Notes under the pieces: generated by a model
What the model saw: the letters and a program-made list of their open reading frames with translations, nothing else
The model's database searches: none
What the model was told of the DNA's origin: nothing
Made by a program: the position numbers and the translations under genes
Shown here: in pieces, positions 27,595 through 36,022 of the stretch
Position numbering within the stretch: position 1 is the stretch's first letter
Layout: each line of letters begins with the position of its first letter
DNA from: Rikenellaceae bacterium
Lineage (GTDB): Bacteria > Bacteroidota > Bacteroidia > Bacteroidales > UBA932
Direction of reading: 5' to 3'
Length of the DNA: 64,000 nt
NCBI GenBank assembly: GCA_022766385.1
Contig: JALEPJ010000056.1
Location: 117,356-181,355, forward strand

Positions 27595-29268
27595 TCAATA
27601 TTTGAAACTTGAGCCTCCAAGGAACTCTCGCAGAAGTGAGGTTGGAGGGATTTCCTTGTCGGAAACGGCGGTAAAGTAATGGATAAACTTCAGGAGACGG
27701 TGTGCTTCGCTATATTCAGGGCAGTTTTTTGGCACTGTCGCCAGTATTGGCTCAGCATGATTGCGGAGCACAGCGAATTCAATCAACAGCGCGGAATTGA
27801 ACATTGCGTCAGCTTCCTCCCGATATGGGGTTATCCATTGCTCCTCAGCCTCGCATACACTCGGCCACTGGCTGATGGTCTCGCGGGCGGTAAAGGCTCC
27901 CTTGTTGTAGTCCCTGACTATGCGACGGAGCAGACGGTTGTCGCTGGTCGGAATCCAGTTGTGGTCATCCAGGGATATGCTGGTCAAAGTGGAAATGAAG
28001 ACCTTGAATTTGGTGCTGTCAGGAACATTAGGTATGAGTGCAGGATTGAGAGCGTGTATTCCCTCAATCAGAAGAATTGAATATGGAGCGAGGCGTAGCT
28101 GCTTGCCATTATACTCACGCTTTCCTGTAACGAAGTTGTACTCAGGCACTTCCACAGTTTTACCGGCAAGCAGGGCGAGAACGTCACGTTCGAGGGCAGC
28201 GTGATCGACTGTCTCGAAATTGTCGAAATCATAGCATCCGTCAGGCAGTTTAGGAGTGTCTATTCTGTTTACGAAATAGTCATCGGTAGAGAACGAGATC
28301 GGGCGGAGGCCACAGGCCTTCAACTGTATGCTCAAACGTTTGCAGAAGGTGGTTTTTCCGCTGCTGCTCGGACCTGTAATCAATACTACGCGGACCGGAT
28401 TATCCTTGCTTCTGTATCTTTGGTCGATTTCTTCGGCTATCTGAACAATCTTCTTCTCCTGAAGCGCCTCAGAAACCTGAATAAGCTCGCTGGCATTGCC
28501 CCTCAGACAAGCATGGTTTACGTCTCCGACAGTACGCAGTTTCATTATGTTGTTCCAACGGAGATTCTCGGCGAAGGCATCAAGGGTTTTTGGCTGCTCA
28601 ATCAAAGGGAGCAGTCTCTCTGGATGCCTTCTGTCAGGATACAGCAGAAGCAGACCACCCTGATATGGCAGCAAGTCCCAGACTTCAAGATATGAAGCGG
28701 AAGGGACAAGCCTGCCGTAATAATAGTCCGGAGTATCTCCAAGCAGATAATAATCCATATACACTTCCCCACTGGTTTCAAGCAGCTTGACTTTGTCATC
28801 CTGGTTGGAAGCGCGGAAAATGTCTATTGCCTTGTCAATATTGACTTCCCTGCGATGGAAGGCAACATCTTCCTTGACCAATTCCCACATCCTTTCCTTT
28901 ATCCTTTCCACATCTTCAGGGCATACCTTTGATCTGTCAGGCTTCAGGAGGCTGCAATAACAACCGTTGGAAATAGGGTGTTCCATCCTGATTTTTGCCT
29001 CGGGAAAGATCTCTATCGTAGCCTTGTAGAGAAGGAAACTCAAGGAGCGGTCATATACCCGCATACCGCTGGCGTCACGTATATCGACAAATTCTACGTC
29101 ACGATTGTTGTATACGCGGAAACGCAGGCCCTGTGATACATTGTTCACTTTGGCAGACACAATTCTGTAAGGTTGGTCAAATTCGAAATGCTTGAGGGCC
29201 TCCTGAAGGGTGATACCTTCCTGGAACTCCTTTGTGACACCGTTGTTGCGGCAGGATATGCTGATCAT
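27595..29268 (-). CDS. nucleoside (uridine kinase-like) kinase with TGS/ThrRS-like N-terminal region
   Basis: P-loop GPSSSGKTTFCKRLSIQL; DDYFVNRIDTPKLPDGCYDFDNFETVDH; N-terminal TGS-like beta-grasp. Start set to 29268 because the predicted promoter abuts 29289. Confidence 0.85.
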   Translation of the reverse strand: MISISCRNNGVTKEFQEGITLQEALKHFEFDQPYRIVSAKVNNVSQGLRFRVYNNRDVEFVDIRDASGMRVYDRSLSFLLYKATIEIFPEAKIRMEHPISNGCYCSLLKPDRSKVCPEDVERIKERMWELVKEDVAFHRREVNIDKAIDIFRASNQDDKVKLLETSGEVYMDYYLLGDTPDYYYGRLVPSASYLEVWDLLPYQGGLLLLYPDRRHPERLLPLIEQPKTLDAFAENLRWNNIMKLRTVGDVNHACLRGNASELIQVSEALQEKKIVQIAEEIDQRYRSKDNPVRVVLITGPSSSGKTTFCKRLSIQLKACGLRPISFSTDDYFVNRIDTPKLPDGCYDFDNFETVDHAALERDVLALLAGKTVEVPEYNFVTGKREYNGKQLRLAPYSILLIEGIHALNPALIPNVPDSTKFKVFISTLTSISLDDHNWIPTSDNRLLRRIVRDYNKGAFTARETISQWPSVCEAEEQWITPYREEADAMFNSALLIEFAVLRNHAEPILATVPKNCPEYSEAHRLLKFIHYFTAVSDKEIPPTSLLREFLGGSSFKY

Positions 29269-29293
29269 TGGTAATAGTGATTTATTCAAAACT

Positions 29294-29301
29294 CAAAAGT
29301 A
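29294..29301 (-). promoter_or_regulatory. putative -7 promoter element for nucleoside kinase operon
   Basis: TACTTTTG on minus strand. Confidence 0.35.
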
Positions 29302-29315
29302 ATAAGAAAAATTCG

Positions 29316-29323
29316 TATGTTTG
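29316..29323 (+). promoter_or_regulatory. putative -7 promoter element for flavoprotein gene
   Basis: TATGTTTG; 24 nt before ATG at 29347. Confidence 0.4.
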
Positions 29324-29346
29324 CATCTATATATGGCAATAAATCA

Positions 29347-30561
29347 ATGAAAATTGCAATAATCGGAGCAGGTGCGTCAGGCTGTTTTTGCGCCATTCAA
29401 TTGAAAAGAAGCATACCTGATGCGGAAGTGACGCTTCTTGAGGCCGGGCGCAAGCCTATGGCCAAACTTGCCATCACTGGAGGAGGCAGGTGCAACTTCA
29501 CCAACACCTTCAACGGAATCAACTCATTGTCAGAGGCTTACCCCCGAGGAGAACGACTGATGAAAAGGCTGATGAAGAGCTTCGACCAGCATAGCATTTG
29601 CGAATGGTTCGAGAGCGAAGGTATTGCCCACACTGTTCAGAGCGACGAGTGCATCTTTCCTGCATCGCAGGATGCGATGGAGATTGTCAATTCTTTCGAA
29701 GGCCTGATGCGCAGGCTCGGAGTGAAGTTGCTCTGTTCGAGCCGTGTGACAAGCATAAGAAAGGACAGCGATGGCTTTGAACTGCAGCTCGAGGGAGGCT
29801 CGACCGTATTCTGCGACCGACTGATTGTGAGCGCTGGAGGATTGTCAAAAGCTTCATCAGTGAAGATGTTCGATGAGTTGGAGCTCGAAATGGTGCCTGT
29901 CGTCCCTTCGCTTTTCACCTTCAATGTCGATGACAAGGATTTCCGTTCTCTGATGGGCACCGTGGTCAAGGACGTCATTGCAGCTATTCCAGGGACCTCC
30001 TTCCGAGCAGAAGGGCCATTGCTCATCACTCACTGGGGTATGAGCGGACCGGCAGCATTGAAACTGTCCTCATACGCAGCGCGTTTCCTTGCCGAAAAGG
30101 AATATCGCAGTCCAGTATCCATCAACTGGCTGAATATCAACACAGAAGAAGCTTTGGAATGGCTACGGTCCACAGCTGCTTCCAGCGCAATGAGACTTGT
30201 CATCTCTGTCTATCCCCCTGCCCTCAATTCACATCTGTGGAAATATCTCGTGAACAAGGCGTTAAAAAGGACAGATGCAAGATGGAACGGTCTGTCCAGG
30301 AAGGACCTCAACAGACTCGCCGAGATACTCACCAACGACCCTTATACGATGAATGGCAAGAGCCGTTTCCGCGAAGAATTCGTAAGCTGCGGTGGCATTG
30401 CCTTGAGCAATGTAAACCTGAACACTCTGGAATGCAAAAAGCACCCCGGGCTCTATTTTACCGGCGAGGTGCTTGATATAGATGCGATTACGGGCGGATT
30501 CAATCTTCAGGCAGCTTGGACTACGGCATATACGGTAGCGCAGGCCATCGCTTCGGAGTGA
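29347..30561 (+). CDS. NAD(P)/FAD-dependent oxidoreductase, HI0933/BaiN-like family
   Basis: MKIAIIGAGASGCFCAIQL; KLAITGGGRCNFTN; GEVLDIDAITGGFNLQAAWTTA. Confidence 0.92.
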   Translation: MKIAIIGAGASGCFCAIQLKRSIPDAEVTLLEAGRKPMAKLAITGGGRCNFTNTFNGINSLSEAYPRGERLMKRLMKSFDQHSICEWFESEGIAHTVQSDECIFPASQDAMEIVNSFEGLMRRLGVKLLCSSRVTSIRKDSDGFELQLEGGSTVFCDRLIVSAGGLSKASSVKMFDELELEMVPVVPSLFTFNVDDKDFRSLMGTVVKDVIAAIPGTSFRAEGPLLITHWGMSGPAALKLSSYAARFLAEKEYRSPVSINWLNINTEEALEWLRSTAASSAMRLVISVYPPALNSHLWKYLVNKALKRTDARWNGLSRKDLNRLAEILTNDPYTMNGKSRFREEFVSCGGIALSNVNLNTLECKKHPGLYFTGEVLDIDAITGGFNLQAAWTTAYTVAQAIASE

Positions 30562-30582
30562 GGACTCATCCGCAATAACTGA

Positions 30583-31890
30583 CTATCTGCGACTGCGTGA
30601 TCTTCTTCTCCTCCTGTTCTTCCTGTTGATGAAAACCACTGCGGCAACAGCCACCAGAGCTACAATAAGAACTATATATGTGGCAATTCCTGCGCGGCTG
30701 CCCTTTACGTTCTGCCACATTGAAAGCAAAGCTTCCGTCCTCTCGCCCCAGTCGTGTTCGAGAGCGCAACGTTCGATGACAGACCTGTCTGGATAGAGTA
30801 TTGGATTCACGTGAACGCTGTCAGCCTCCTCACCGAAGAAATATGAGAGGTCAATTGCTGGGAATGATTCGTCAATCTGCGACTCGAGCACCTCATAAGC
30901 GCCACTGGATGCAATGTAACCGGTTTCCTCCATATTCCTTATGGCAATGTCAGGACGGCACATGAAATTGATGAAGAAGGTCGCTGCCTTCACGTTTTTT
31001 GAATACTTGGGGATTACCCATCCGTCAAACCAAACGGTTGAGCCTTCCTCCGGTACAATATAGTCAAGAGACACACCAACTGAGGCAGCCTCTTCCATTG
31101 CCCACACGGCATCGCCGCTCCAGTTGAGGGAAAGATAGGCCAGACTCTTCGTCATCTGCTCCTTGCCGAGATCGGCCTCCCAGCCCATCACTCCCGGCTT
31201 CACCTGCATCAAATAGTTCTCCACTGCGGCGATTGATTCGTCGGAAGAGTCTGACATCAAATCCTGAAGTGTCAGCTTACCGCTTTTCAACTCATTCTGC
31301 TTCAAATAGATAAGCACAGATCCATAGACATCGCGCGGTGCGTCCTTAATAAGGACTTTGCCTGAGAACTTGGGATTTCTGATAATGTCCCAAGTGGAAG
31401 CTTCCTCCCTGCTTACGAAGGCCGTATTGTAAAGTATGCCTGTAGTTCCCCACATATATGCTACTGAATAGTCATTGGCATCAATCTCAGGATTGATCTG
31501 TCTGAACATTTTCTCTATATAAGGGGATTTCGTATCGTTGATATAATTCGGGGTATTTCCAAGAGCAGCGAAGTCAAGCGGAATGAGAAGACCGTTATTC
31601 AGCATTCTCTCTATAATATAATCCGAAGGACATACGACATCATAATCCTCGTGTCCCTTCTCTATCTTGGAAAGCATAGCCTCATTTACATCGAAGACCT
31701 GGTAAATTACCTGTATCTTCTCTCCGGTCTGTTCGAAATACCACTGCTCAAACTCATCGATCACACCTTCTGCGATATAATCGGACCAGTTGTAAACCTT
31801 CAGAATTTCAGTTCTGTCCTTTGCACTGAGATTCAGGACTGAAACAAGCACTGCAGCAAATGCTGCGGCAAGATTTAGGATTCTTTTCAT
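30583..31890 (-). CDS. potD: spermidine/putrescine ABC transporter substrate-binding protein with C-terminal TM anchor
   Basis: EILKVYNWSDYIAEGVIDEFE; MWGTTGILYN; LAYLSLNWSGDAVWAMEEA; C-terminal TM + RRRRRSRSRR. Confidence 0.92.
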   Translation of the reverse strand: MKRILNLAAAFAAVLVSVLNLSAKDRTEILKVYNWSDYIAEGVIDEFEQWYFEQTGEKIQVIYQVFDVNEAMLSKIEKGHEDYDVVCPSDYIIERMLNNGLLIPLDFAALGNTPNYINDTKSPYIEKMFRQINPEIDANDYSVAYMWGTTGILYNTAFVSREEASTWDIIRNPKFSGKVLIKDAPRDVYGSVLIYLKQNELKSGKLTLQDLMSDSSDESIAAVENYLMQVKPGVMGWEADLGKEQMTKSLAYLSLNWSGDAVWAMEEAASVGVSLDYIVPEEGSTVWFDGWVIPKYSKNVKAATFFINFMCRPDIAIRNMEETGYIASSGAYEVLESQIDESFPAIDLSYFFGEEADSVHVNPILYPDRSVIERCALEHDWGERTEALLSMWQNVKGSRAGIATYIVLIVALVAVAAVVFINRKNRRRRRSRSRR

Positions 31891-32702
31891 TATACTGTTT
31901 CTGTTTGTTTTTGTTTATTGAATGCTCTTACGTTTAAAATTAGGAGAACTACCAGCACAAAGAGGAATATGAAGGTCATAAGCGGTTTCAGCTCAGGAGT
32001 CATGCCTCCCTTTCTGACATCAGCATAGATGTAAGTGGAGAGGGTTGTAAGGCCGGAATTTCCTGCTGTAAAATAGGTTACGGCGAAATCATCAAGGCTC
32101 ATGGTAAAAGCCAGAATAAATCCGGAAATCATGCCCGGACGGAGCTGGGGTACCAGAACCTTCCTCAAGGCCACGAGCGGAGTAGCCCCCAGGTCCAAAG
32201 CAGCTTCATAGATATTAGGATTCATCTGGGCCAGCTTGGGCAGGACATTAAGTACCACGTAAGGGGTACAGAAGGTTATATGTGACAATATCACTGTAAC
32301 ATAGCCCTTGGTCACGTGGGTGAAAACGAAGAGAAGGAAGAGGGAGACACCGGTAATAATATCCGGATTCAGCATAGGGATATTGTTCAGGAACTGTATG
32401 GTCTTTTTCTTCCTGCCCCGGAGATTGAAAATGCCTATGGCAGCCAGGGTGCCGAGCAAAGTCGAGGCCGCAGAGGCGATTACAGCAATGATGAGAGTAC
32501 TCTTGAGAGCATCCATAAGCGACTCGGCAGCCGAATTGGATACCGTAAAGAATGATTTGTAGATGTCAAGAGTAAAGCCCGTCCAGTTACCGAGCGACTT
32601 GGCATTGGTAAAGGAGAAAATGGCAATGAAGACTATTGGCGCATACAGTACCAAAAGTATCAACCAGAGATAGGCCTGGGAAATGAGTTTCTTTGTAGTC
32701 AT
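31890..32702 (-). CDS. potC: spermidine/putrescine ABC transporter permease
   Basis: 6-TM permease; EAALDLGATPLVALRKVLVPQLRPG (EAA loop). Confidence 0.93.
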   Translation of the reverse strand: MTTKKLISQAYLWLILLVLYAPIVFIAIFSFTNAKSLGNWTGFTLDIYKSFFTVSNSAAESLMDALKSTLIIAVIASAASTLLGTLAAIGIFNLRGRKKKTIQFLNNIPMLNPDIITGVSLFLLFVFTHVTKGYVTVILSHITFCTPYVVLNVLPKLAQMNPNIYEAALDLGATPLVALRKVLVPQLRPGMISGFILAFTMSLDDFAVTYFTAGNSGLTTLSTYIYADVRKGGMTPELKPLMTFIFLFVLVVLLILNVRAFNKQKQTETV

Positions 32703-33472
32703 TACAGCAGTCCTCCTTCATTTGCGCTCTCTTCATTATTCGAAAAGAACATTGTTATACCGATTATGATGAGCATCACCAGTGAAAGTGCCGCTCCCTG
32801 ATTCCACATCATATTGTAGAACTGCTCCTGAATAATAGATCCAAAAAGCTGAATGGTATTGTTGGTCAAGATTTCGGAAATGGCGAAGGTGGATACAGTA
32901 GGCATAAAGACCATCATCGCACCGCTGACTATGCCTGGCATAGACAGAGGCAGGGTCACTTTAAGGAATACTGTAGACGGTTTTGCTCCAAGGTCCTGGG
33001 CCGCCTCTATGTATGATTTGTCCATCTTGTTCAGAACGTTGTAGATAGGATAGATCATAAACGGCAGATAGTCGTAGGCAAGACCGAAGAGCAAGGTCCC
33101 CTTCCCCAGCTGTATGCCCAGAGCGTTGAATATCTCCGCAGTGGCCATAGTGCGCATCAGGGCATTGATCCACATAGGCAGAATGAAAAGGACCACTGTC
33201 ACAGCGGACTTGTTCAAATTCTTATCTGCAAGTATAAATGCAACCGGATAGCCTATCAAGATGCAAATCAGCGTATTCTCCAATGCCACTTCGAGTGACA
33301 CGAGGAATGAATTCATAATCTTCGGCTCAGTAAAGAAGGCCAGGAGATTGGAGAAGGTAAAGTGCCCGTTGCCGTCGCTGAATGCATATACCGCAATCAG
33401 AAGCAGCGGGAGCACCACGAAAAGAATCATAAATATGAGGTAGGGCAATGCCCAGCTCGACCTTTTGTTCAT
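32702..33472 (-). CDS. potB: spermidine/putrescine ABC transporter permease
   Basis: EAAQDLGAKPSTVFLKVTLPLSMPGI (EAA loop); overlap with potC. Confidence 0.93.
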   Translation of the reverse strand: MNKRSSWALPYLIFMILFVVLPLLLIAVYAFSDGNGHFTFSNLLAFFTEPKIMNSFLVSLEVALENTLICILIGYPVAFILADKNLNKSAVTVVLFILPMWINALMRTMATAEIFNALGIQLGKGTLLFGLAYDYLPFMIYPIYNVLNKMDKSYIEAAQDLGAKPSTVFLKVTLPLSMPGIVSGAMMVFMPTVSTFAISEILTNNTIQLFGSIIQEQFYNMMWNQGAALSLVMLIIIGITMFFSNNEESANEGGLL

Positions 33473-33475
33473 TTT

Positions 33476-34864
33476 CTAACTGCCGATTTTCGTTATGTGC
33501 ACATCCTCAGGAAGTATCTTGACTCCCACCAGATCATTCTTATCCCAGACATCGTTGGTATCCACCAGGACATGCTCACCACTGTCCGTGATAACAGTCA
33601 GATGGTAATGATTGCCCTTGTAAAGTATGAAAGCGACATTTCCTGTCACAGGGGCATCCTGATCATTATCGAGAAGGTCAATACGGTCGAAGGCTACGTC
33701 TATCCTTACCCTGTCGCCCTTGAATATGCCTTCCGTCTTAGGGCAATCATATTCTCCACCAAGCATACTGACGCTTTCATCTGAAGTCATTGTCCCTTCA
33801 AAACTGTTCATGAGGCAACTTTTTTTCATCACCTGAATATCCTGAGGCTTTATGAGCATTCCAACTACACTGCCCGGTTCAAAGGCATTGTAGTCCTGTA
33901 TCATTATCTCATAGCCCTCGTCCGTATCCACGAACATCTCATAATGGACGCCCTTGAAGATGCATGACTTGACCTTTCCGGTGAACTGGGCAGCCTCAGT
34001 ATTGTTCATGATATATATGTCCTCCGGACGGATGACGACATCCACAGGAACATTCTCTCCGAAGCCCTCGTCAACACAATCGAAATCGTGGCCTATGAAT
34101 GAAACCTTTCTGTCCTCGAGCATAGTACCGTTGAGAATGTTGCTCTCTCCAATGAAGTCAGCAACAAACTCATTATGAGGCTCATTGTATATGTCCGTAG
34201 GGGTGCCTATCTGCTGAATGCGTCCCTCGTTGAAAACGACAATGGTATCGCTCAGAGTGAGAGCCTCTTCCTGATCGTGGGTAACATAGATAAAGGTAAT
34301 GCCCAACTGTTTATGCATCTCCTTTAGCTCTATCTGCATATCCTTGCGCATCTTCAGGTCGAGGGCCGCCAGAGGTTCATCGAGGAGAAGAACCTTGGGC
34401 TGATTGACTATTGCCCTGGCAATGGCTATGCGCTGCTGCTGGCCTCCGGACAATGAATTGACGTCCCTGTCCTCATATCCGTTCATTGATACGAGTTTCA
34501 GAACCTTGCTCACCTTCCTGTCGATTTCATCCTCAGGGACCTTCTTCAATTTGAGCCCGAAGGCAATATTGTCATAGACATCAAGATGCGGGAAGAGGGC
34601 ATAGCGCTGGAAGACGGTATTCAGTTCCCTTTGGTGAGGAGGGACGCCGTTAAGGTCCTTGCCATCCATAGTGATGACTCCGGAATCCGCTGCAAGGAAG
34701 CCAGCTATGAGTCTGAGCAATGTAGTCTTGCCGCAGCCTGAAGGCCCAAGAAAGGTAATGAATTCGCCCTTTTTGACATACAGGTTAATATCGTCGAGCA
34801 CCTTTTTGTCTCCAAAGGACTTGGATACGTGCTCAAGCCTGATGATGATATCTTCGTTGTTCAT
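33476..34864 (-). CDS. potA: spermidine/putrescine ABC transporter ATPase with duplicated C-terminal TOBE-like region
   Basis: Walker [10 protein letters not shown], signature LSGGQQQR, Walker [13 protein letters not shown]; two related C-terminal repeats. Confidence 0.94.
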   Translation of the reverse strand: MNNEDIIIRLEHVSKSFGDKKVLDDINLYVKKGEFITFLGPSGCGKTTLLRLIAGFLAADSGVITMDGKDLNGVPPHQRELNTVFQRYALFPHLDVYDNIAFGLKLKKVPEDEIDRKVSKVLKLVSMNGYEDRDVNSLSGGQQQRIAIARAIVNQPKVLLLDEPLAALDLKMRKDMQIELKEMHKQLGITFIYVTHDQEEALTLSDTIVVFNEGRIQQIGTPTDIYNEPHNEFVADFIGESNILNGTMLEDRKVSFIGHDFDCVDEGFGENVPVDVVIRPEDIYIMNNTEAAQFTGKVKSCIFKGVHYEMFVDTDEGYEIMIQDYNAFEPGSVVGMLIKPQDIQVMKKSCLMNSFEGTMTSDESVSMLGGEYDCPKTEGIFKGDRVRIDVAFDRIDLLDNDQDAPVTGNVAFILYKGNHYHLTVITDSGEHVLVDTNDVWDKNDLVGVKILPEDVHITKIGS

Positions 34865-34865
34865 T

Positions 34866-35939
34866 CTACTTGAATAGTCTCTTTATATCAAGGAAATATG
34901 TAGCTCCTATATTAACAGAAAGGGAGCGGGACCAAGTGTTTGCCGCGAGAGCTGTGTGCAATCTCAAATTGTCGCAAGGATACCAGCCGGCACTTGCACC
35001 TCCGAAAAAATAGCTATCTCCGGATGCATTGATGAGAGCAAGACTGGCAGGTATGAAATAATCGTGCGGATCTTCACCGTCAAGGGCAGGATTCCAGCCG
35101 AATACATCTTCGCTTCCGTTAAGGCGCTCATAACCTCCCTTCAACGTAAGGTTGAAACTCTCGGAAGGTGACCATTTTGTCAAGGCGATTAGGGAAAGTT
35201 CATTGAAATCGAAGTCATAACCTCGGGTAGTGGCATCTAAACCTATTTCGAAGTCATTGAGAATCAGCTTATTGCCACTGGAAATAACAAAGACATATGA
35301 ATTGTCCCCACAGCCGAGGGCATTGAGCGAATTATAGGATGAGAAGCAGTCGCTTTCAGACCTGAGAGCCATGGAATAAGCATAGAGTCCGCTTTGGAAC
35401 GGCCGGGTTCCGTACGGGGAACTCGCTATCTGGAAGGAAGCATCCAGGCTGCCTTCGTCATTGGCCCAGGCTGCCTTGGCTGACCATTGATATACCTGAA
35501 GATTGTTCCAAAGACTTGAGCAGAGATTGATGTGCTGGTCGAAGTCATACTCGTCTTCCTCAAAAGAACCAATTGAAAGTATGTCTTTGCCAAGGGTGAA
35601 ATACCAGTTGCCGGGAGCATAAGTTACATTGGCCCAATCAAGCCAGTTAACTTCGTCGGAACGGAAGCTATTGGCATAGAGGGAGGATGGATTGGTGGAG
35701 AGCAGATGCCCTTCAATTGAATATGAAAAGTCTGAATCGCCGAACGCGCCTTCAATGAGGGTGTAGAGGGAAGTGTTGGACAGGTCAAAGCCCGAATAGG
35801 AAGCAGAGCCGGCAGGAATATAGGGATTCACATCAAAGCGGGGGATGACCAGAAAGGTATTCCCTTCATTCTCAGCCTCTTGACAGAGGCACAGACTGCA
35901 GCAAAGAATAGTTGCAAGCGATAAAAACAGTTTCTTCAT
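34866..35939 (-). CDS. putative outer-membrane beta-barrel protein preceding pot operon
   Basis: Signal peptide [19 protein letters not shown] at ATG 35939; beta-rich sequence; 1-nt gap to potA. Confidence 0.65.
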   Translation of the reverse strand: MKKLFLSLATILCCSLCLCQEAENEGNTFLVIPRFDVNPYIPAGSASYSGFDLSNTSLYTLIEGAFGDSDFSYSIEGHLLSTNPSSLYANSFRSDEVNWLDWANVTYAPGNWYFTLGKDILSIGSFEEDEYDFDQHINLCSSLWNNLQVYQWSAKAAWANDEGSLDASFQIASSPYGTRPFQSGLYAYSMALRSESDCFSSYNSLNALGCGDNSYVFVISSGNKLILNDFEIGLDATTRGYDFDFNELSLIALTKWSPSESFNLTLKGGYERLNGSEDVFGWNPALDGEDPHDYFIPASLALINASGDSYFFGGASAGWYPCDNLRLHTALAANTWSRSLSVNIGATYFLDIKRLFK

Positions 35940-35972
35940 TTCGTGCCATAAAAGAGTTTGGAAAACGCTCGG

Positions 35973-35980
35973 CAAAGATA
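35973..35980 (-). promoter_or_regulatory. putative -7 promoter element for barrel-pot operon
   Basis: TATCTTTG on minus strand. Confidence 0.4.
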
Positions 35981-35994
35981 ACAAGGATTTTTAT

Positions 35995-36002
35995 TATTTT
36001 TG
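35995..36002 (+). promoter_or_regulatory. putative -7 promoter element for S46 peptidase
   Basis: TATTTTTG, 21 nt before ATG. Confidence 0.4.
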
Positions 36003-36022
36003 TGAGAATCAATATTTCCGAC

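Noticed and set aside
29317-29346. N-terminal extension MFASIYGNKS of the flavoprotein
   Set aside because: Overlaps the predicted -7 element; FAD-binding motif begins at ATG 29347.
35912-36022. N-terminal extension of S46 peptidase ORF
   Set aside because: Would place non-signal residues ahead of the clear signal peptide at ATG 36023 and overlap the divergent gene.
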